A DNA stretch of 64,000 nt. It comes from Bradyrhizobium retamae. Its GTDB lineage: Bacteria > Pseudomonadota > Alphaproteobacteria > Rhizobiales > Xanthobacteraceae. The DNA is taken from the NCBI RefSeq assembly GCF_001440415.1, contig NZ_LLYA01000146.1:54091-118090 (forward strand), given 5' to 3'. A program made the translations under genes and the position numbers. Shown here in pieces: positions 53,050 through 62,994 of this stretch; positions within the stretch are counted from its first letter, which is position 1, and each line of letters starts with the position of its first letter. The notes below the pieces were generated by a model that saw nothing but the letters and a program-made list of their open reading frames with translations, did no database searches and was not told the origin of the DNA.

Positions 53050-54339
53050 TCATGGCCGGACTGTTCCGGAAGATTCCGCCCCTTCCGATCTGGCGCGCAG
53101 CACCATGCCTCCGGCAACTCCGACGCCCAGCACATACATCCAGCCTTCATGGAAGTCGAAGATGTGGGAGTTGAACAGCGAGGTGAAGATGTTCTGCACT
53201 ACGACCAAAAGCCCGATCCAATTCGCAAGCCCATCGCCACGGAACAGGAGCAGATGCAACAGCCACATCGCGTACAGTATGACGACACCGGCAATGCCCC
53301 ATTGCACCGCGACGTTGAGCGTCTGGTTATGGGGGTTTCCGATCACTTCGCTGCTGGCCTGGTATGAGTCGTGCGTGGCGACGCGCTCGAACAGGCCGCG
53401 CGTCGCGCCCGTGCCATGACCGATCAGCGGTGCCTCGGCAAAGAAGCCGAGAGACTTCCGCCAGAACTCGAGCCGCAGCCCAATCGATGTCGGAATGTTT
53501 TTTTCCTTGTAGAGCTGGTAGTCCCGGGCAAACGTCTCCGCGGTCCGGCGCAATGCCGGCGAGGTCTGCCAGGCAACGGCGGCGAACGCGGCCGCTACGC
53601 ACAGGATGACGACGATGCTGCGCCACTTCAGATGCAGCAGCGCAAACACCGCGAACATGATCGGCACCGTGACCAATGCCGTGCGCGACACCACCAGGAA
53701 CGCCATGTTGACGAAGAAGCCGAAGGCGATGGCGGTGAGCAGCACGGCCAGCGCAATCCGCTTTGCCCGCAGCAGCATGATGACCGGATAGGCCAACGCA
53801 ACCGCGCACAGCGTGAATTCCTGGCTCTGGGCGATGTAGTTCTTGACAAAGATGCCGCGCGCGGCGAGCTCCGGCGTCCGCAACGAAAGTTCGGGACGCA
53901 AAAACACCAGCCAGGACATCAGCATCAACAGCGTGCACGAAGCGAGGAACGCCACCAGCACCCACGCCCCGCGCGCCGAGCGCTCGAAATGATAGAGCAG
54001 GACCGGAAGCACCAGGAGCTTCGCGGCCGGCCCCACGGCATAGAATCGCGCGCCCCAAGCGGCGTCCGACCACAGGGTTCCGACAAGCGCCAGAACGAAC
54101 AGGACGATCGGCAGCGCGGAAATCGGACGCTTCAGCGAGGCAAGAAAGCCCTTCAACTCGACCGTCGGCGCAACCGTGACCAGAAGCACAGCGCCGAGAA
54201 TACCGACCAGCGAAGTCGACCATGGCAGCGACAGCGCAAGCAGGACCGCGACGACGTCGCTCACCTTCATCCATGCCGCCGGATCGCGCCAGGTCGGCAG
54301 CGCCTTGGCGATCGGCGACGAAGCTGCGTTCGCGCTCAC
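53050..54339 (-). CDS. waaL: O-antigen ligase family protein (WaaL-like)
   Basis: A 429-residue inner-membrane protein with about 12 TM helices that joins undecaprenyl-linked O-antigen to the lipid A core in the periplasm. The large periplasmic loop contains [20 protein letters not shown] and the conserved histidine motif [14 protein letters not shown]. The GTG start overlaps the stop of hldE by four bases (GTGA), so the ligase is translated in step with the heptose gene. Confidence 0.88.
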   Translation of the reverse strand: MSANAASSPIAKALPTWRDPAAWMKVSDVVAVLLALSLPWSTSLVGILGAVLLVTVAPTVELKGFLASLKRPISALPIVLFVLALVGTLWSDAAWGARFYAVGPAAKLLVLPVLLYHFERSARGAWVLVAFLASCTLLMLMSWLVFLRPELSLRTPELAARGIFVKNYIAQSQEFTLCAVALAYPVIMLLRAKRIALAVLLTAIAFGFFVNMAFLVVSRTALVTVPIMFAVFALLHLKWRSIVVILCVAAAFAAVAWQTSPALRRTAETFARDYQLYKEKNIPTSIGLRLEFWRKSLGFFAEAPLIGHGTGATRGLFERVATHDSYQASSEVIGNPHNQTLNVAVQWGIAGVVILYAMWLLHLLLFRGDGLANWIGLLVVVQNIFTSLFNSHIFDFHEGWMYVLGVGVAGGMVLRARSEGAESSGTVRP

Positions 54340-55808
54340 GCCTTGCCTCCTCGGGCGCGGCCGACCAGCGACGTCGTGCTGTGGCCCGGCAGGATATCGA
54401 CGAGCACGACCTCGCCGCCGGTAGCCTCGACGATCTCGTGGCCGACGACCTGCTCGCGCGTATAATCGCCGCCCTTGACTAGCACGCTCGGCCTCACCAG
54501 CGTGATCAGGTCGATCGGCGTGTCCTCCGCGAAGATCGCAACGAGATCGACCGCCTCCAACGCTGCCAGCACTTCGGCGCGCGCCCGCTCATCCTGCACC
54601 GGGCGTCCCTCGCCCTTCAATCGTTTCACCGAGGCATCGCTGTTGAGGCCGACGATCAGGCGGTCGCAGGCGCCGCGCGCCGCCGTCAGCACCTTGACGT
54701 GGCCGGGATGCAGAATATCGAAGCAGCCATTGGTGAAGCCGATGCGCAGCCCCTGCCGGCGCCACTCTGCCAGATGCACGGCGAGATCGCCGCCTGCCGG
54801 CACGATCTTCTCTTCGGCCGCCAGCGACGCATGCGGCAGGATTTTCCGCCGCAGCTCCGCGGGCGTCACGGTAGCGGTGCCTTTCTTCCCGACCGCGACC
54901 GCGGCCGCGGCGTTCGCCATCCTGAGCGCCGTCTCCCAGTCGGCTTGGGCCGCAAGCGTCAGCGCCAGCACTGCGGCGACCGTGTCACCCGCGCCCGAGA
55001 CGTCGCGTACCTTGACCGGAATCGCCGGCACATGGATCGCTTCGCCGCCGCGAACCACCAGCGTCATACCGTGTTCGCTTTGCGTCACCAGCATGGCCTC
55101 GCAGTCGGCGAGATACATCGCGTCCTGCGCCGCCTCGGCAATGTTCTGGTCGGTGTCGGCGCGGCTGCGGGTGGCTTCGGCAAACTCCTTGCGGTTGGGA
55201 GTCAGCAGCGTGGCGCCGCGATAGATCGCAAAATTGGCGCTCTTGGGATCGACGATCACGCGCTTGCCGAGCTTTTTCGCGGCGTCGATGATGTTGCGGA
55301 TGACGCGCGCCGTCAGCACGCCCTTGGCATAGTCGGACAGCAGCACGATGTCGGCGCGGGGCACAAGCGGCAGAATTGCATCGATCAGCCGCTGCTCGAC
55401 ATCGGCCGAGGCCGGCACGGCCAGCTCCCAATCCGCGCGCAGCATGTGGGTGGAAAAATGCTCGGAGACGAAGCGCACCTTGCGCGTGGTCGGGCGGGAA
55501 GAATCTGATACCAGCACGGCCTCGATCAGGCCTTCCCGCGCCAGATCGGCCTTCAGCTTCGCACCCGCCTCGTCTTCGCCGATCAGGCCGGCAAAGATGC
55601 AGCGGGCACCGAGCGAGGTGATGTTGCGCGCGACGTTGCCGGCACCGCCAACATTGGTCTCGCTACGCTGGACCGCGATAACGGGCGCCGGCGCTTCCGG
55701 CGAAACACGGGATACGTCGCCATAGACGAACTCGTCGAGCATGAGATCGCCGACGCAGAGCACGGTCTGATTTGGGATCGCCTGGCTCAGGGCTTCAAAA
55801 TCGAACAT
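54336..55808 (-). CDS. hldE: Bifunctional heptose-7-phosphate kinase / heptose-1-phosphate adenylyltransferase
   Basis: A 490-residue fusion for ADP-heptose synthesis. Residues 1-325 are a PfkB-type kinase ([40 protein letters not shown]). Residues 345-490 are a nucleotidyltransferase with [19 protein letters not shown] and [16 protein letters not shown]. It is 18 bases after hldD and overlaps waaL. The other ADP-heptose genes gmhA and gmhB are not in the window. Confidence 0.96.
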   Translation of the reverse strand: MFDFEALSQAIPNQTVLCVGDLMLDEFVYGDVSRVSPEAPAPVIAVQRSETNVGGAGNVARNITSLGARCIFAGLIGEDEAGAKLKADLAREGLIEAVLVSDSSRPTTRKVRFVSEHFSTHMLRADWELAVPASADVEQRLIDAILPLVPRADIVLLSDYAKGVLTARVIRNIIDAAKKLGKRVIVDPKSANFAIYRGATLLTPNRKEFAEATRSRADTDQNIAEAAQDAMYLADCEAMLVTQSEHGMTLVVRGGEAIHVPAIPVKVRDVSGAGDTVAAVLALTLAAQADWETALRMANAAAAVAVGKKGTATVTPAELRRKILPHASLAAEEKIVPAGGDLAVHLAEWRRQGLRIGFTNGCFDILHPGHVKVLTAARGACDRLIVGLNSDASVKRLKGEGRPVQDERARAEVLAALEAVDLVAIFAEDTPIDLITLVRPSVLVKGGDYTREQVVGHEIVEATGGEVVLVDILPGHSTTSLVGRARGGKA

Positions 55809-55826
55809 CTGTCTACCTGGTGCCCA

Positions 55827-56804
55827 TCAGCGAAAGCGATCGGGACGATCGAGAAAAATCTTCACATAGGTTTCGACCGCGTCTTCCAGCGCCGTGAAGC
55901 CGCCATTATACCCGGCGTTCAGCAGCCGATCGACCTCGCTCTGGGTGAAGTATTGATAGCTGCCGCGGATCTGCTCGGGCATGTCGATATACTGGATGTT
56001 CGGTGTAATGCCGAGCGCGGCATAGGCCGACAGCATCAGATCGCGAAAGCTGCGCGCCGTGCCGGTTCCGACGTTGAAGATGCCGCTGACATCAGGCGTC
56101 GAGAGCAGCCACATCGTGACGCGCACGACGTCGTCGACATAGATGAAGTCGCGCCGCTGGTCCCCGTCGGCGATCCCTTCCCGATGCGACTTGAACAATT
56201 GCACCGGACGGCCGGCCTTGATGTCGTCGAAGCGCCGCGCCAACACGCTCATCATCGTGCCCTTGTGATATTCGTTGGGGCCGAACACGTTGAAGAACTT
56301 CAATCCCGCCCATTGCGGCGGCAGCCGTTCGCCGCGCGCTGAGCGTTCGGCGACCGCCATGTCGAACAAATGCTTGCTCCAGCCATAGAGGTTCATCGGC
56401 CGCAACCGCTTCAGCGCGTCCATTGACTGATCGTCGCCAAACCCCTGCTCGCCGTCGCCATAGGTCGCGGCCGACGACGCGTAGATCAGCGGCGTGGCGT
56501 TGGCCGTGCACCAGTCGAGCAACCGCATCGACAGACGGAAATTGGTCTCGATCACCAGGTCGCCGTCGGTTGCCGTGGTCTCGGAGATGGCGCCGAGATG
56601 GACGACGGCTTCCAGCCGGCGGCCCTTCAGCCAGTCCATCAGTTCCGAAGGCGGTACAAAATCGGCCAGCCGGCGTTTGGCCAGATTGCGCCATTTGCCG
56701 TCATGGCCGAGCACGTCGCACACGACGACGTCCCGGCCGGCGTCATTCAACGCAGCCACGACGTTCGACCCGATAAAACCGGCGCCCCCGGTCACCAGCA
56801 ACAT
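55827..56804 (-). CDS. hldD: ADP-L-glycero-D-manno-heptose 6-epimerase
   Basis: A 325-residue SDR epimerase that makes the L,D-heptose form for the LPS core. NADP-binding loop VTGGAGFIGSNVVAALND, family blocks HLGAISETTATDGD and YASSAATYGDGEQGF, the Y-x3-K site LYGWSKHLFD, and LKFFNVFGPNEYHKG are all diagnostic. The ATG at 56804 has AGGGGA six bases before it and was preferred over the ATG at 56819, which has no ribosome binding site. First gene of the five-gene minus-strand LPS operon, divergent from waaF. Confidence 0.96.
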   Translation of the reverse strand: MLLVTGGAGFIGSNVVAALNDAGRDVVVCDVLGHDGKWRNLAKRRLADFVPPSELMDWLKGRRLEAVVHLGAISETTATDGDLVIETNFRLSMRLLDWCTANATPLIYASSAATYGDGEQGFGDDQSMDALKRLRPMNLYGWSKHLFDMAVAERSARGERLPPQWAGLKFFNVFGPNEYHKGTMMSVLARRFDDIKAGRPVQLFKSHREGIADGDQRRDFIYVDDVVRVTMWLLSTPDVSGIFNVGTGTARSFRDLMLSAYAALGITPNIQYIDMPEQIRGSYQYFTQSEVDRLLNAGYNGGFTALEDAVETYVKIFLDRPDRFR

Positions 56805-56999
56805 GCCATCCCCTGCCATGATCGTTCGGGCGAAAGCTTTGCCTCACTCCCGCGCGGCAGGCAACTTTGCTTCTCGGCGAACCGAACACCGAATCGACCG
56901 GCTTTACGTGTCGCCTTGGAGCGGTTACCGACGAGCCGGCAACTGGTTAGCGGCGAAACAAGCCAAGATATGAACTTCAATTCATCAAATAGGATCGAA

Positions 57000-58034
57000 A
57001 TGGAAGATAGCGCCGACGTCAGGCCTACTCTGATCGTTCCCTATATGTGGATTGGCGACTTCGTTCGCGGCCATACCGTGGTGCGGGTATTGAAGCAGCG
57101 CTGGCCGAACCGCCCGGTGGACCTGCTCGTCACCTCCCTCTGCGCGCCGCTGGTCGATTATATGCCGGGCGTCCGCGCCGGAATTGTCTGGGACCTGCCC
57201 CGCAGCCGGCTTGCTTTGGCCAAGCAAAGAGAACTGGCCGCCGAACTGCGCGCCCGCGGCTATGGAACCGCCCTCGTCCTGCCCCGCACTTGGAAGGCGG
57301 CGATTGCGCCCGCGCTGGCCGGGATCCCTGAGCGTGTCGGCTTTTTCGGCGAGGCGCGATTCGGGCTGATCAACCGGATCCGCTGGGGCGAAAAGGCCCT
57401 GCCCCGCTTTATCGACAAGAATGCCGCGCTGGCGCTGCCCAACAGCGCGCCGCTGCCTCCGGAATGGCCGGTGCCGCAGCTCGCGGTTCCGCCGGAGGAA
57501 ACCGCCCGCTGGCGGCAGGCCAACGGGCTCGGCACCGGTCCCGCCGTAGCGCTCGGCCCGGGCTCCGTCGGCGCCTCAAAACGATGGACCTATTATCCGG
57601 AAGCCGCGCGGCTCCTGATCGAGCGCGGCTTCGACGTCTGGGTGGTCGGCGGTCCCGGCGAAAAGACGCTGGCGCAGGAAATCGTCTCCGCCACCGGCGG
57701 CAAGGCCCGCGACCTCACGGGGACTGACTTGCGCAACGGTATCCTGGCGATGGCGGCGGCGAGCGTCGCGATCTCGAACGACTCCGGCCTGATGCACATC
57801 GCGGCTGCGATCGGCACGCCGACCATGGGCATTTTCGGCCCCACCAGCCCCTATCTCTGGGCGCCGCTAAACGGCCTTGCCGCCACGGTGCTGCAGACCA
57901 AATCGAAACTGTCCTGCCAGCCCTGCCAGCGCACGGTCTGCACGATGAACGATCACCGCTGCATGCGCGACATCGCGGCGGCCGAGGTGACCGACATCGC
58001 GCAGCGCGTGATGGCTCAATCCAGCGTGCGATAG
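57000..58034 (+). CDS. waaF: Lipopolysaccharide heptosyltransferase II
   Basis: A 344-residue GT9 enzyme that adds the second heptose to the inner core. Blocks: TLIVPYMWIGDFVRGHTVVR (normally IGDMVMS), LALGPGSVGASKRWTYY-type sugar-phosphate site, VVGGPGEKTLAQEI and SNDSGLMHIAAAIGTPTMGI, with the CQPCQRTVC region near the C-terminus. The ATG at 57000 has AGGA six bases upstream; an ATG at 56970 is in frame. Its final 19 bases overlap the convergent lpcC-like gene. Confidence 0.93.
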   Translation: MEDSADVRPTLIVPYMWIGDFVRGHTVVRVLKQRWPNRPVDLLVTSLCAPLVDYMPGVRAGIVWDLPRSRLALAKQRELAAELRARGYGTALVLPRTWKAAIAPALAGIPERVGFFGEARFGLINRIRWGEKALPRFIDKNAALALPNSAPLPPEWPVPQLAVPPEETARWRQANGLGTGPAVALGPGSVGASKRWTYYPEAARLLIERGFDVWVVGGPGEKTLAQEIVSATGGKARDLTGTDLRNGILAMAAASVAISNDSGLMHIAAAIGTPTMGIFGPTSPYLWAPLNGLAATVLQTKSKLSCQPCQRTVCTMNDHRCMRDIAAAEVTDIAQRVMAQSSVR

Positions 58035-59062
58035 ACTGCGGCGATCGCATTAGCCTCCGCCTCAAGACTGAACTTTTCCAGCACGCGCGCACGCGCCCGC
58101 CCGCCCATCGCATGTGCCGAGGCCGGATCGCGCATCAAAGGCTCAAGCGCCGCGACCAGGGCCTCAGTATCGCCCGGCGGCGTCAGCACGCCGGTCACAC
58201 CGTCCTCGACCACGAACTCCGCTGCGCCTGCCCGCGCCGCCACCAGCGCTGCACCTGCCGCCATCGCCTCGATCAGCGTCAGGCCAAAGCCTTCGTTGCG
58301 CGAGGTGAAGGCGTAGATCGTCAGCCGCTGATACCAGCGCTGCACTTCCTCGATTTCGAGCTCGCCGGTGATGACGATGCGCGATTGCAGCCCGGCCGCC
58401 TCGATCTGCCGTTTCAAACCGTCGGCAAAACCCTGCTGCTCCGGCACGACCGCGCCGACGATGACAGCGGTGAAATCGGGATAGCGCGGCAGCAACCGGC
58501 ACATCGCCTCGACGAAGACATCCGTACCCTTTTGCGCGCGCACGCGGCCAAAGCAGCCGATCGCGTAATGTCCCGGCAGTCTCGCCTCGGCGAACGCCGC
58601 GGCGCGATCGGTCGGCGGCGCGTAGGCGTTGGTGTCGACGCCATGCATCACGACCGTCGCCTCGCGTTTGAGAAACGACGCCGACAGTTCGGAGGTTGCG
58701 ATCACGGCATCCATCTGCCGGATCAGCCATCGCGTCAGCCAGGTGTGATGCCGCTGCGCCGCCGAGGTGAAGACCAGTTTCAGCGGCCAGCCCAGCGCAC
58801 GCAGCAAGACGCTGACAATCATCTCGTCGTTGCGCCGCGCGTGCCAGATCACGGAGTTACGGCGCCGCCAGAGTTTCAACATATCCGCAAAGCCCATCCG
58901 CGTGATACCGTCGGGCACGTGCGGCCCGAGCCATGCTGCGCGGTACATCTGCGCGAGCTTCGGCGCCACCATCCGGTTGGTCGCCGTGACGCCCGAATAG
59001 CGCCTGTGCAGATTCGGCACGATGAGCTGCAGATCACTGGCCAAATTGTTCTCGATCGGCAC
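58016..59062 (-). CDS. lpcC: LPS core mannosyltransferase, LpcC-like (GT4)
   Basis: A 348-residue GT-B transferase. The N-terminal QLIVPNLHRRYSGVTATNR and the motif IWHARRNDEMIVS are typical of rhizobial LpcC, which transfers mannose from GDP-mannose to a core Kdo. The donor side has FGRVRAQKGTDVFVEAM and the E-x7-E region SRNEGFGLTLIEAMAAG. GDP-mannose from manC fits. Not operonic: it is convergent with waaF and divergent from galE. Confidence 0.82.
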   Translation of the reverse strand: MPIENNLASDLQLIVPNLHRRYSGVTATNRMVAPKLAQMYRAAWLGPHVPDGITRMGFADMLKLWRRRNSVIWHARRNDEMIVSVLLRALGWPLKLVFTSAAQRHHTWLTRWLIRQMDAVIATSELSASFLKREATVVMHGVDTNAYAPPTDRAAAFAEARLPGHYAIGCFGRVRAQKGTDVFVEAMCRLLPRYPDFTAVIVGAVVPEQQGFADGLKRQIEAAGLQSRIVITGELEIEEVQRWYQRLTIYAFTSRNEGFGLTLIEAMAAGAALVAARAGAAEFVVEDGVTGVLTPPGDTEALVAALEPLMRDPASAHAMGGRARARVLEKFSLEAEANAIAAVYRTLD

Positions 59063-59190
59063 GTCCGGCTCCGTTTCGGCCAGTTCCTATACGCAACATT
59101 AAGCATAGTGGCCAGTTCGCCGACGCCGAAACCCCCTCTTCACCGCGAGCCCCTAACATTGCCCTCCAAATAAATCGGGAGAGGTGACCC

Positions 59191-60204
59191 ATGACCGTGC
59201 TCGTCACCGGTGGCGCCGGCTATATCGGAAGTCATACGGTTCATGCGCTGGTGGATGCCGGCGAAAGCGTCGTCGTGATCGACAACCTGTCCACCGGATT
59301 CTCCTCACTTTTGCCCCGCCCCGTGCCGCTGTTCATCGGAGACGCCGGCGACGAAAACCTCGTCGAGGGCGTGATCGCCCAACACCGTGTCGAGAGCATC
59401 ATTCATTTCGCGGGCTCCGTTGTGGTGCCGGATTCGATGCGCGATCCGCTCGGCTATTACCGCAACAATACCATGACGACCCGCAGCCTCTTGAATTCAG
59501 CCGTGAAGGGTGGTGTCAGCCGCTTCATCTTTTCGTCGACGGCTGCCGTCTACGGCAATCCGGACCAAGTACCGGTGCCGGAACATGCACCGACGCGGCC
59601 GATGTCGCCTTACGGCTCTTCCAAGCTGATGACCGAAATCATGCTGCATGACGTCGTGAGTGCACACGACATGAAGTATGTCGTGCTGCGCTATTTCAAC
59701 GTCGCCGGCGCCGATCCGAACGGCCGCTGCGGCCTCTCGACTGTCGGCGCGACGCATCTGCTCAAGATTGCGGTCGAAGCCGCCACCGGACAGCGCGCCA
59801 AGGTCGACGTGTACGGAACCGACTACCCGACGCCGGATGGAAGCTGCATCCGCGATTTCATCCATGTCAGCGATCTCGCGGAGGCCCATCGAGCCGCGCT
59901 GTCGTACCTGCGAGGCGGCGGAAGCTCGATCACGCTCAACTGCGGCTACGGCCGCGGATACTCGGTGCTGGAAACCATCGAGGCCGTCCGCCGCGTCTCG
60001 ATGCGCAATTTCGCGGTTCAGTATGCGCCGCGCCGCCCCGGCGACATCGTGACCATGGTTGCTGATACCAGCCGCATTCGTTCGATGCTTGAGTGGACGC
60101 CGCAATACGACAATCTCGAAACCATTGCCGGCCACGCGCTGACCTGGGAAAAGAGGCTGTTCAGCGAACGCGGAAGCCTTCCGCAGCGTGCGGAATCGGC
60201 CTGA
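59191..60204 (+). CDS. galE: UDP-glucose 4-epimerase
   Basis: A 337-residue SDR that interconverts UDP-glucose and UDP-galactose. The motifs are VLVTGGAGYIGSHTVHALVD, VVIDNLSTGF, FSSTAAVYGNPDQVPV, the catalytic SPYGSSKLMTEIML (Y-x3-K) and RYFNVAGADPNGRCG. A GGGAGAGGTG site lies just before the ATG. A small hairpin (GGGCTT-GAAA-AAGCCC, 60220-60235) follows the gene but lacks a T-run. Confidence 0.95.
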   Translation: MTVLVTGGAGYIGSHTVHALVDAGESVVVIDNLSTGFSSLLPRPVPLFIGDAGDENLVEGVIAQHRVESIIHFAGSVVVPDSMRDPLGYYRNNTMTTRSLLNSAVKGGVSRFIFSSTAAVYGNPDQVPVPEHAPTRPMSPYGSSKLMTEIMLHDVVSAHDMKYVVLRYFNVAGADPNGRCGLSTVGATHLLKIAVEAATGQRAKVDVYGTDYPTPDGSCIRDFIHVSDLAEAHRAALSYLRGGGSSITLNCGYGRGYSVLETIEAVRRVSMRNFAVQYAPRRPGDIVTMVADTSRIRSMLEWTPQYDNLETIAGHALTWEKRLFSERGSLPQRAESA

Positions 60205-60308
60205 AATCAAGCGCTTATTGGGCTTGAAAAAGCCCCTCTAAGCAGGCAAGGAGGCCTCGCAGCAGCCCTGACGCGCCGGGCTATCCAGGTGCCGTCAATG
60301 GAACGCGG

Positions 60309-62129
60309 ATGACCGAACTTCCTACAGAAACTCCGAAGAAAATCACCGACGACCCATATGGTGCGGCGATCCTGATTCGGCGCCTCGTCGCTGAACAGGG
60401 GCTCGCCTACTGGCGGCGCTATCTGCTCGCCTTTTCGCTGATGGGACTAGCGGCGGTGACAACCGCGGGTTCCGCCTACCTGCTCGGCGAGGTCATCAAC
60501 GAGGCCTATGTCGACAAGGATGTGCGCGGGATTGCGCTCTTGTCGCTGGTCACCGTCGTCATCTTTACGATCAAGGGTGCGGCGACCTACGGACACACCG
60601 TGATCCTGTCGCAGATCGGCAATGCGATCCTCGCGAATAACCAGCGCCGGCTGTTTGCCAAGCTGATGAGCGAAAACATCGCGTTCTTCTCCGAGCGGCA
60701 TTCGTCGGAATTCCTGGCGCGGCTCACTGCTGGCGCCACCGCGGTGACGCAGGTGCTCAATCTCCTGATCAACGCCATCGGCCGCGATCTGCTGTCGCTG
60801 ATCGCGCTCGTCGTCGTCATGGTGATGACCGATCCCCTGATGGCGCTGCTCGGTTTTGCGGTGGCGCCGCCGGCGATGATCGTGCTGCGCAAGCTGGTGA
60901 AGCGCATCAAGGGTCTTGCACACAACCAGTTCTCCGGCACTGCCGACATCATGGAGACGATGCAGGAATCGCTGCAGGGCATCCGCACCGTGAAAGCCTT
61001 TACGCTCGAACAGGCGATGCGCGAACGGATCGACGCCAGCATCGCCGCGGTCGAGCGCAACGCCAACAAGATGGCGCGCGTTTCCAACCGCTCCAGCCCA
61101 TTGATGGAAACCCTCGGCGGCTTCGCGATCGCGGGCGGCCTGATGTATGGCGGCTATCGCGTGGTCGCGATGGGCGCTTCGCCCGGCCAGTTCTTTTCAT
61201 TCCTGACCGCGTTCCTATTGGCCTATGAGCCGGCCAAGCGGCTGGCGCGGCTCAACATCGAGCTCAACAGCAACCTGATCGGCGCGCGCAAGCTGCTCGA
61301 AATCGTCGACAGCCCACCGAGCGAGCCCGACGACAGTGACAAGCCGACGCTGAAACTCACTGACGCGCGGGTCGAGTTCCGCGACGTAACCTTCGGCTAC
61401 CGGCCAGACGAGCCGGTCCTCAATCGCATGAGCTTCGTCGCCGAGCCCGGCAAGACCACCGCGCTGGTCGGCCCCTCCGGCGGCGGCAAGTCTACGGTGC
61501 TCGCGCTGCTGCTGCGGCTCTACGAGGTGAACCAAGGCGAAATCCTGGTCGACGGCCAGAACATTTCCAGCGTGTCGCGGCAATCGCTGCGGCGGCAGAC
61601 CGCCTATGTCGGACAGGACGTCTATTTGTTCCGCGACACGATCGGCGCCAACATCGCCTTCGGCAAGGAAGGCGCCAGCCAGGACGAGATCGTGGCGGCG
61701 GCGAAGGCGGCCTGCGCGCACGATTTCATCATGGGCTTTCCACTCGGCTACGACACGCCGGTCGGGGAGCACGGCACGCAGCTATCCGGCGGCCAGCGCC
61801 AGCGCATCGCAGTGGCCCGGGCGCTGATCAAGAACGCGCCGATCATCTTGCTCGATGAGGCGACCGCGGCGCTCGATTCCGAGTCCGAGAAAGCCGTGCA
61901 GGAGGCGATCGAGCATCTTTGCCAGAACCGCACCACCATCGTGATCGCCCACCGCCTGCACACCATCATGCATGCCGATGCCATCCTGGTGGTCGAGGCC
62001 GGTGAGATCGTCGAACGCGGCCAGCACGACGATTTGCTGCACCGCGGCGGGCGTTATGCTTCCTTCTTCCGCCTGCAGCAGCGCGAAGCCGGTCCGCCCA
62101 GTCTGGCGCCGGTCAGCGCAACCGCGTAA
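60309..62129 (+). CDS. MsbA-like ABC transporter, lipid A / lipid-linked oligosaccharide exporter
   Basis: A 606-residue half-transporter that combines six TM helices (about 35-330) with an ATPase domain. Motifs: VGPSGGGKSTVLALLL (Walker A), QLSGGQRQRIAVARALIKNA (signature), IILLDEATAALDSES (Walker B), VIAHRLHTI (H-loop). TM domain segments such as HNQFSGTADIMETMQESLQG, IRTVKAFTLEQAMRERI, are those of MsbA/LipidA-ABC exporters. Placed between galE and the FAH gene, it suits export of a core-lipid A or a polysaccharide intermediate. The precise substrate is not fixed by sequence. Confidence 0.88.
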   Translation: MTELPTETPKKITDDPYGAAILIRRLVAEQGLAYWRRYLLAFSLMGLAAVTTAGSAYLLGEVINEAYVDKDVRGIALLSLVTVVIFTIKGAATYGHTVILSQIGNAILANNQRRLFAKLMSENIAFFSERHSSEFLARLTAGATAVTQVLNLLINAIGRDLLSLIALVVVMVMTDPLMALLGFAVAPPAMIVLRKLVKRIKGLAHNQFSGTADIMETMQESLQGIRTVKAFTLEQAMRERIDASIAAVERNANKMARVSNRSSPLMETLGGFAIAGGLMYGGYRVVAMGASPGQFFSFLTAFLLAYEPAKRLARLNIELNSNLIGARKLLEIVDSPPSEPDDSDKPTLKLTDARVEFRDVTFGYRPDEPVLNRMSFVAEPGKTTALVGPSGGGKSTVLALLLRLYEVNQGEILVDGQNISSVSRQSLRRQTAYVGQDVYLFRDTIGANIAFGKEGASQDEIVAAAKAACAHDFIMGFPLGYDTPVGEHGTQLSGGQRQRIAVARALIKNAPIILLDEATAALDSESEKAVQEAIEHLCQNRTTIVIAHRLHTIMHADAILVVEAGEIVERGQHDDLLHRGGRYASFFRLQQREAGPPSLAPVSATA

Positions 62130-62135
62130 AAGCTA

Positions 62136-62184
62136 GAGCATGATCCGGAAGAGTGGGCACCGGTTTTCCGAAAAGATCATGCTC
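62136..62184. repeat. Dispersed palindromic repeat (GAGCATGATC / GATCATGCTC), best copy
   Basis: A 49-base element with perfect 10-base ends GAGCATGATC and GATCATGCTC around CGGAAGAGTGGGCACCGG. It lies in the gap after the MsbA-like gene. Related copies at 8177-8222, 37888-37963 and 40913-40960 define a family; a half copy (GAGATCATGCTCAA) is at about 19573-19587. Confidence 0.85.
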
Positions 62185-62228
62185 AACTAGAAGACTCCGG
62201 AATTCCACCGTAACCCGAGACCCTTTTC

Positions 62229-62930
62229 ATGACCGCAGCCTCCTACGTCATATCAGCAGCCCCACAGCCCGCGCTTCCCGTCGTCGGCGAGACTGGCTCC
62301 TATCCGGTTCGCCGCATCTGGTGCGTCGGGCGCAACTATCTCGAGCACATCAGAGAGATGGGCAATGACGAGCGTGCGCCGCCGTTCTTCTTCGCCAAGC
62401 ACGCCGACATGCTGGTGCCCGACGGCGCCACGATTCCCTATCCGCCGCTGACCAAGGACCTGCATCACGAAGTCGAACTGATCGTCGCGATGAAGAGCGG
62501 CGGCCTCAACATCCCGGCCGACAAGGCGCTCGATCATGTCTACGGCTACGCCGTCGGTATCGACCTCACCCGCCGCGACCTGCAGATCGCCTCGCGCAAG
62601 AAGGAGCGGCCGTGGGAAGTCGGAAAGTCCTTCGACTATTCCGCGCCCTGCTCCGCTATCCAGCCCGCATCCAAGATCGGCCACCCTGCCAAGGGCAAGA
62701 TCTGGCTGACGGTCAACGGCAAGGAAACGCAGAAGGGCGACCTCACCGAACTGATCTGGAGCGTGCCCGAAATCATCTGGCAGCTCTCGCAGCAGGTGAA
62801 ACTCGCCGCCGGCGACATCATCATGACCGGCACGCCGGCCGGAGTCTCGCAGCTCAATCCCGGCGACAAGATCGAGTGCGGCGTCGACGGTGTCGGCACG
62901 CTGAAGGTGAATATCGGCAAGCCGGAATAG
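62229..62930 (+). CDS. Fumarylacetoacetate hydrolase family protein (fumarylpyruvate hydrolase-like)
   Basis: A 233-residue metal-dependent hydrolase. FAH hallmarks are CVGRNYLEHIREMG, PFFFAKHADMLVPDGATI, the metal-binding DLHHEVELIVAM, YAVGIDLTRRDLQI and the catalytic loop GDIIMTGTPAGVSQ. The length and the GRNYxxHxxEMG start match the gentisate-pathway fumarylpyruvate hydrolase NagK. No other ring-cleavage gene is near, so the real substrate is open; oxaloacetate decarboxylase activity is another option. Confidence 0.85.
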   Translation: MTAASYVISAAPQPALPVVGETGSYPVRRIWCVGRNYLEHIREMGNDERAPPFFFAKHADMLVPDGATIPYPPLTKDLHHEVELIVAMKSGGLNIPADKALDHVYGYAVGIDLTRRDLQIASRKKERPWEVGKSFDYSAPCSAIQPASKIGHPAKGKIWLTVNGKETQKGDLTELIWSVPEIIWQLSQQVKLAAGDIIMTGTPAGVSQLNPGDKIECGVDGVGTLKVNIGKPE

Positions 62931-62954
62931 GCCGACGGTACTTTCGACAGCAAG

Positions 62955-62981
62955 AAGCCCCGGGTACATCCGGGGCTTTTT
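62955..62981 (+). terminator. Rho-independent terminator after the FAH gene
   Basis: A perfect 9-base stem AAGCCCCGG / CCGGGGCTT with a 6-base loop, followed by TTT. It lies 24 bases after the FAH stop and faces the convergent fcl gene. Confidence 0.85.
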
Positions 62982-62994
62982 ATCGCAGGAAGAC

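Noticed and set aside
60220..60235. Terminator after galE
   Set aside because: A 6-base stem with GAAA loop is present but no T-run follows.
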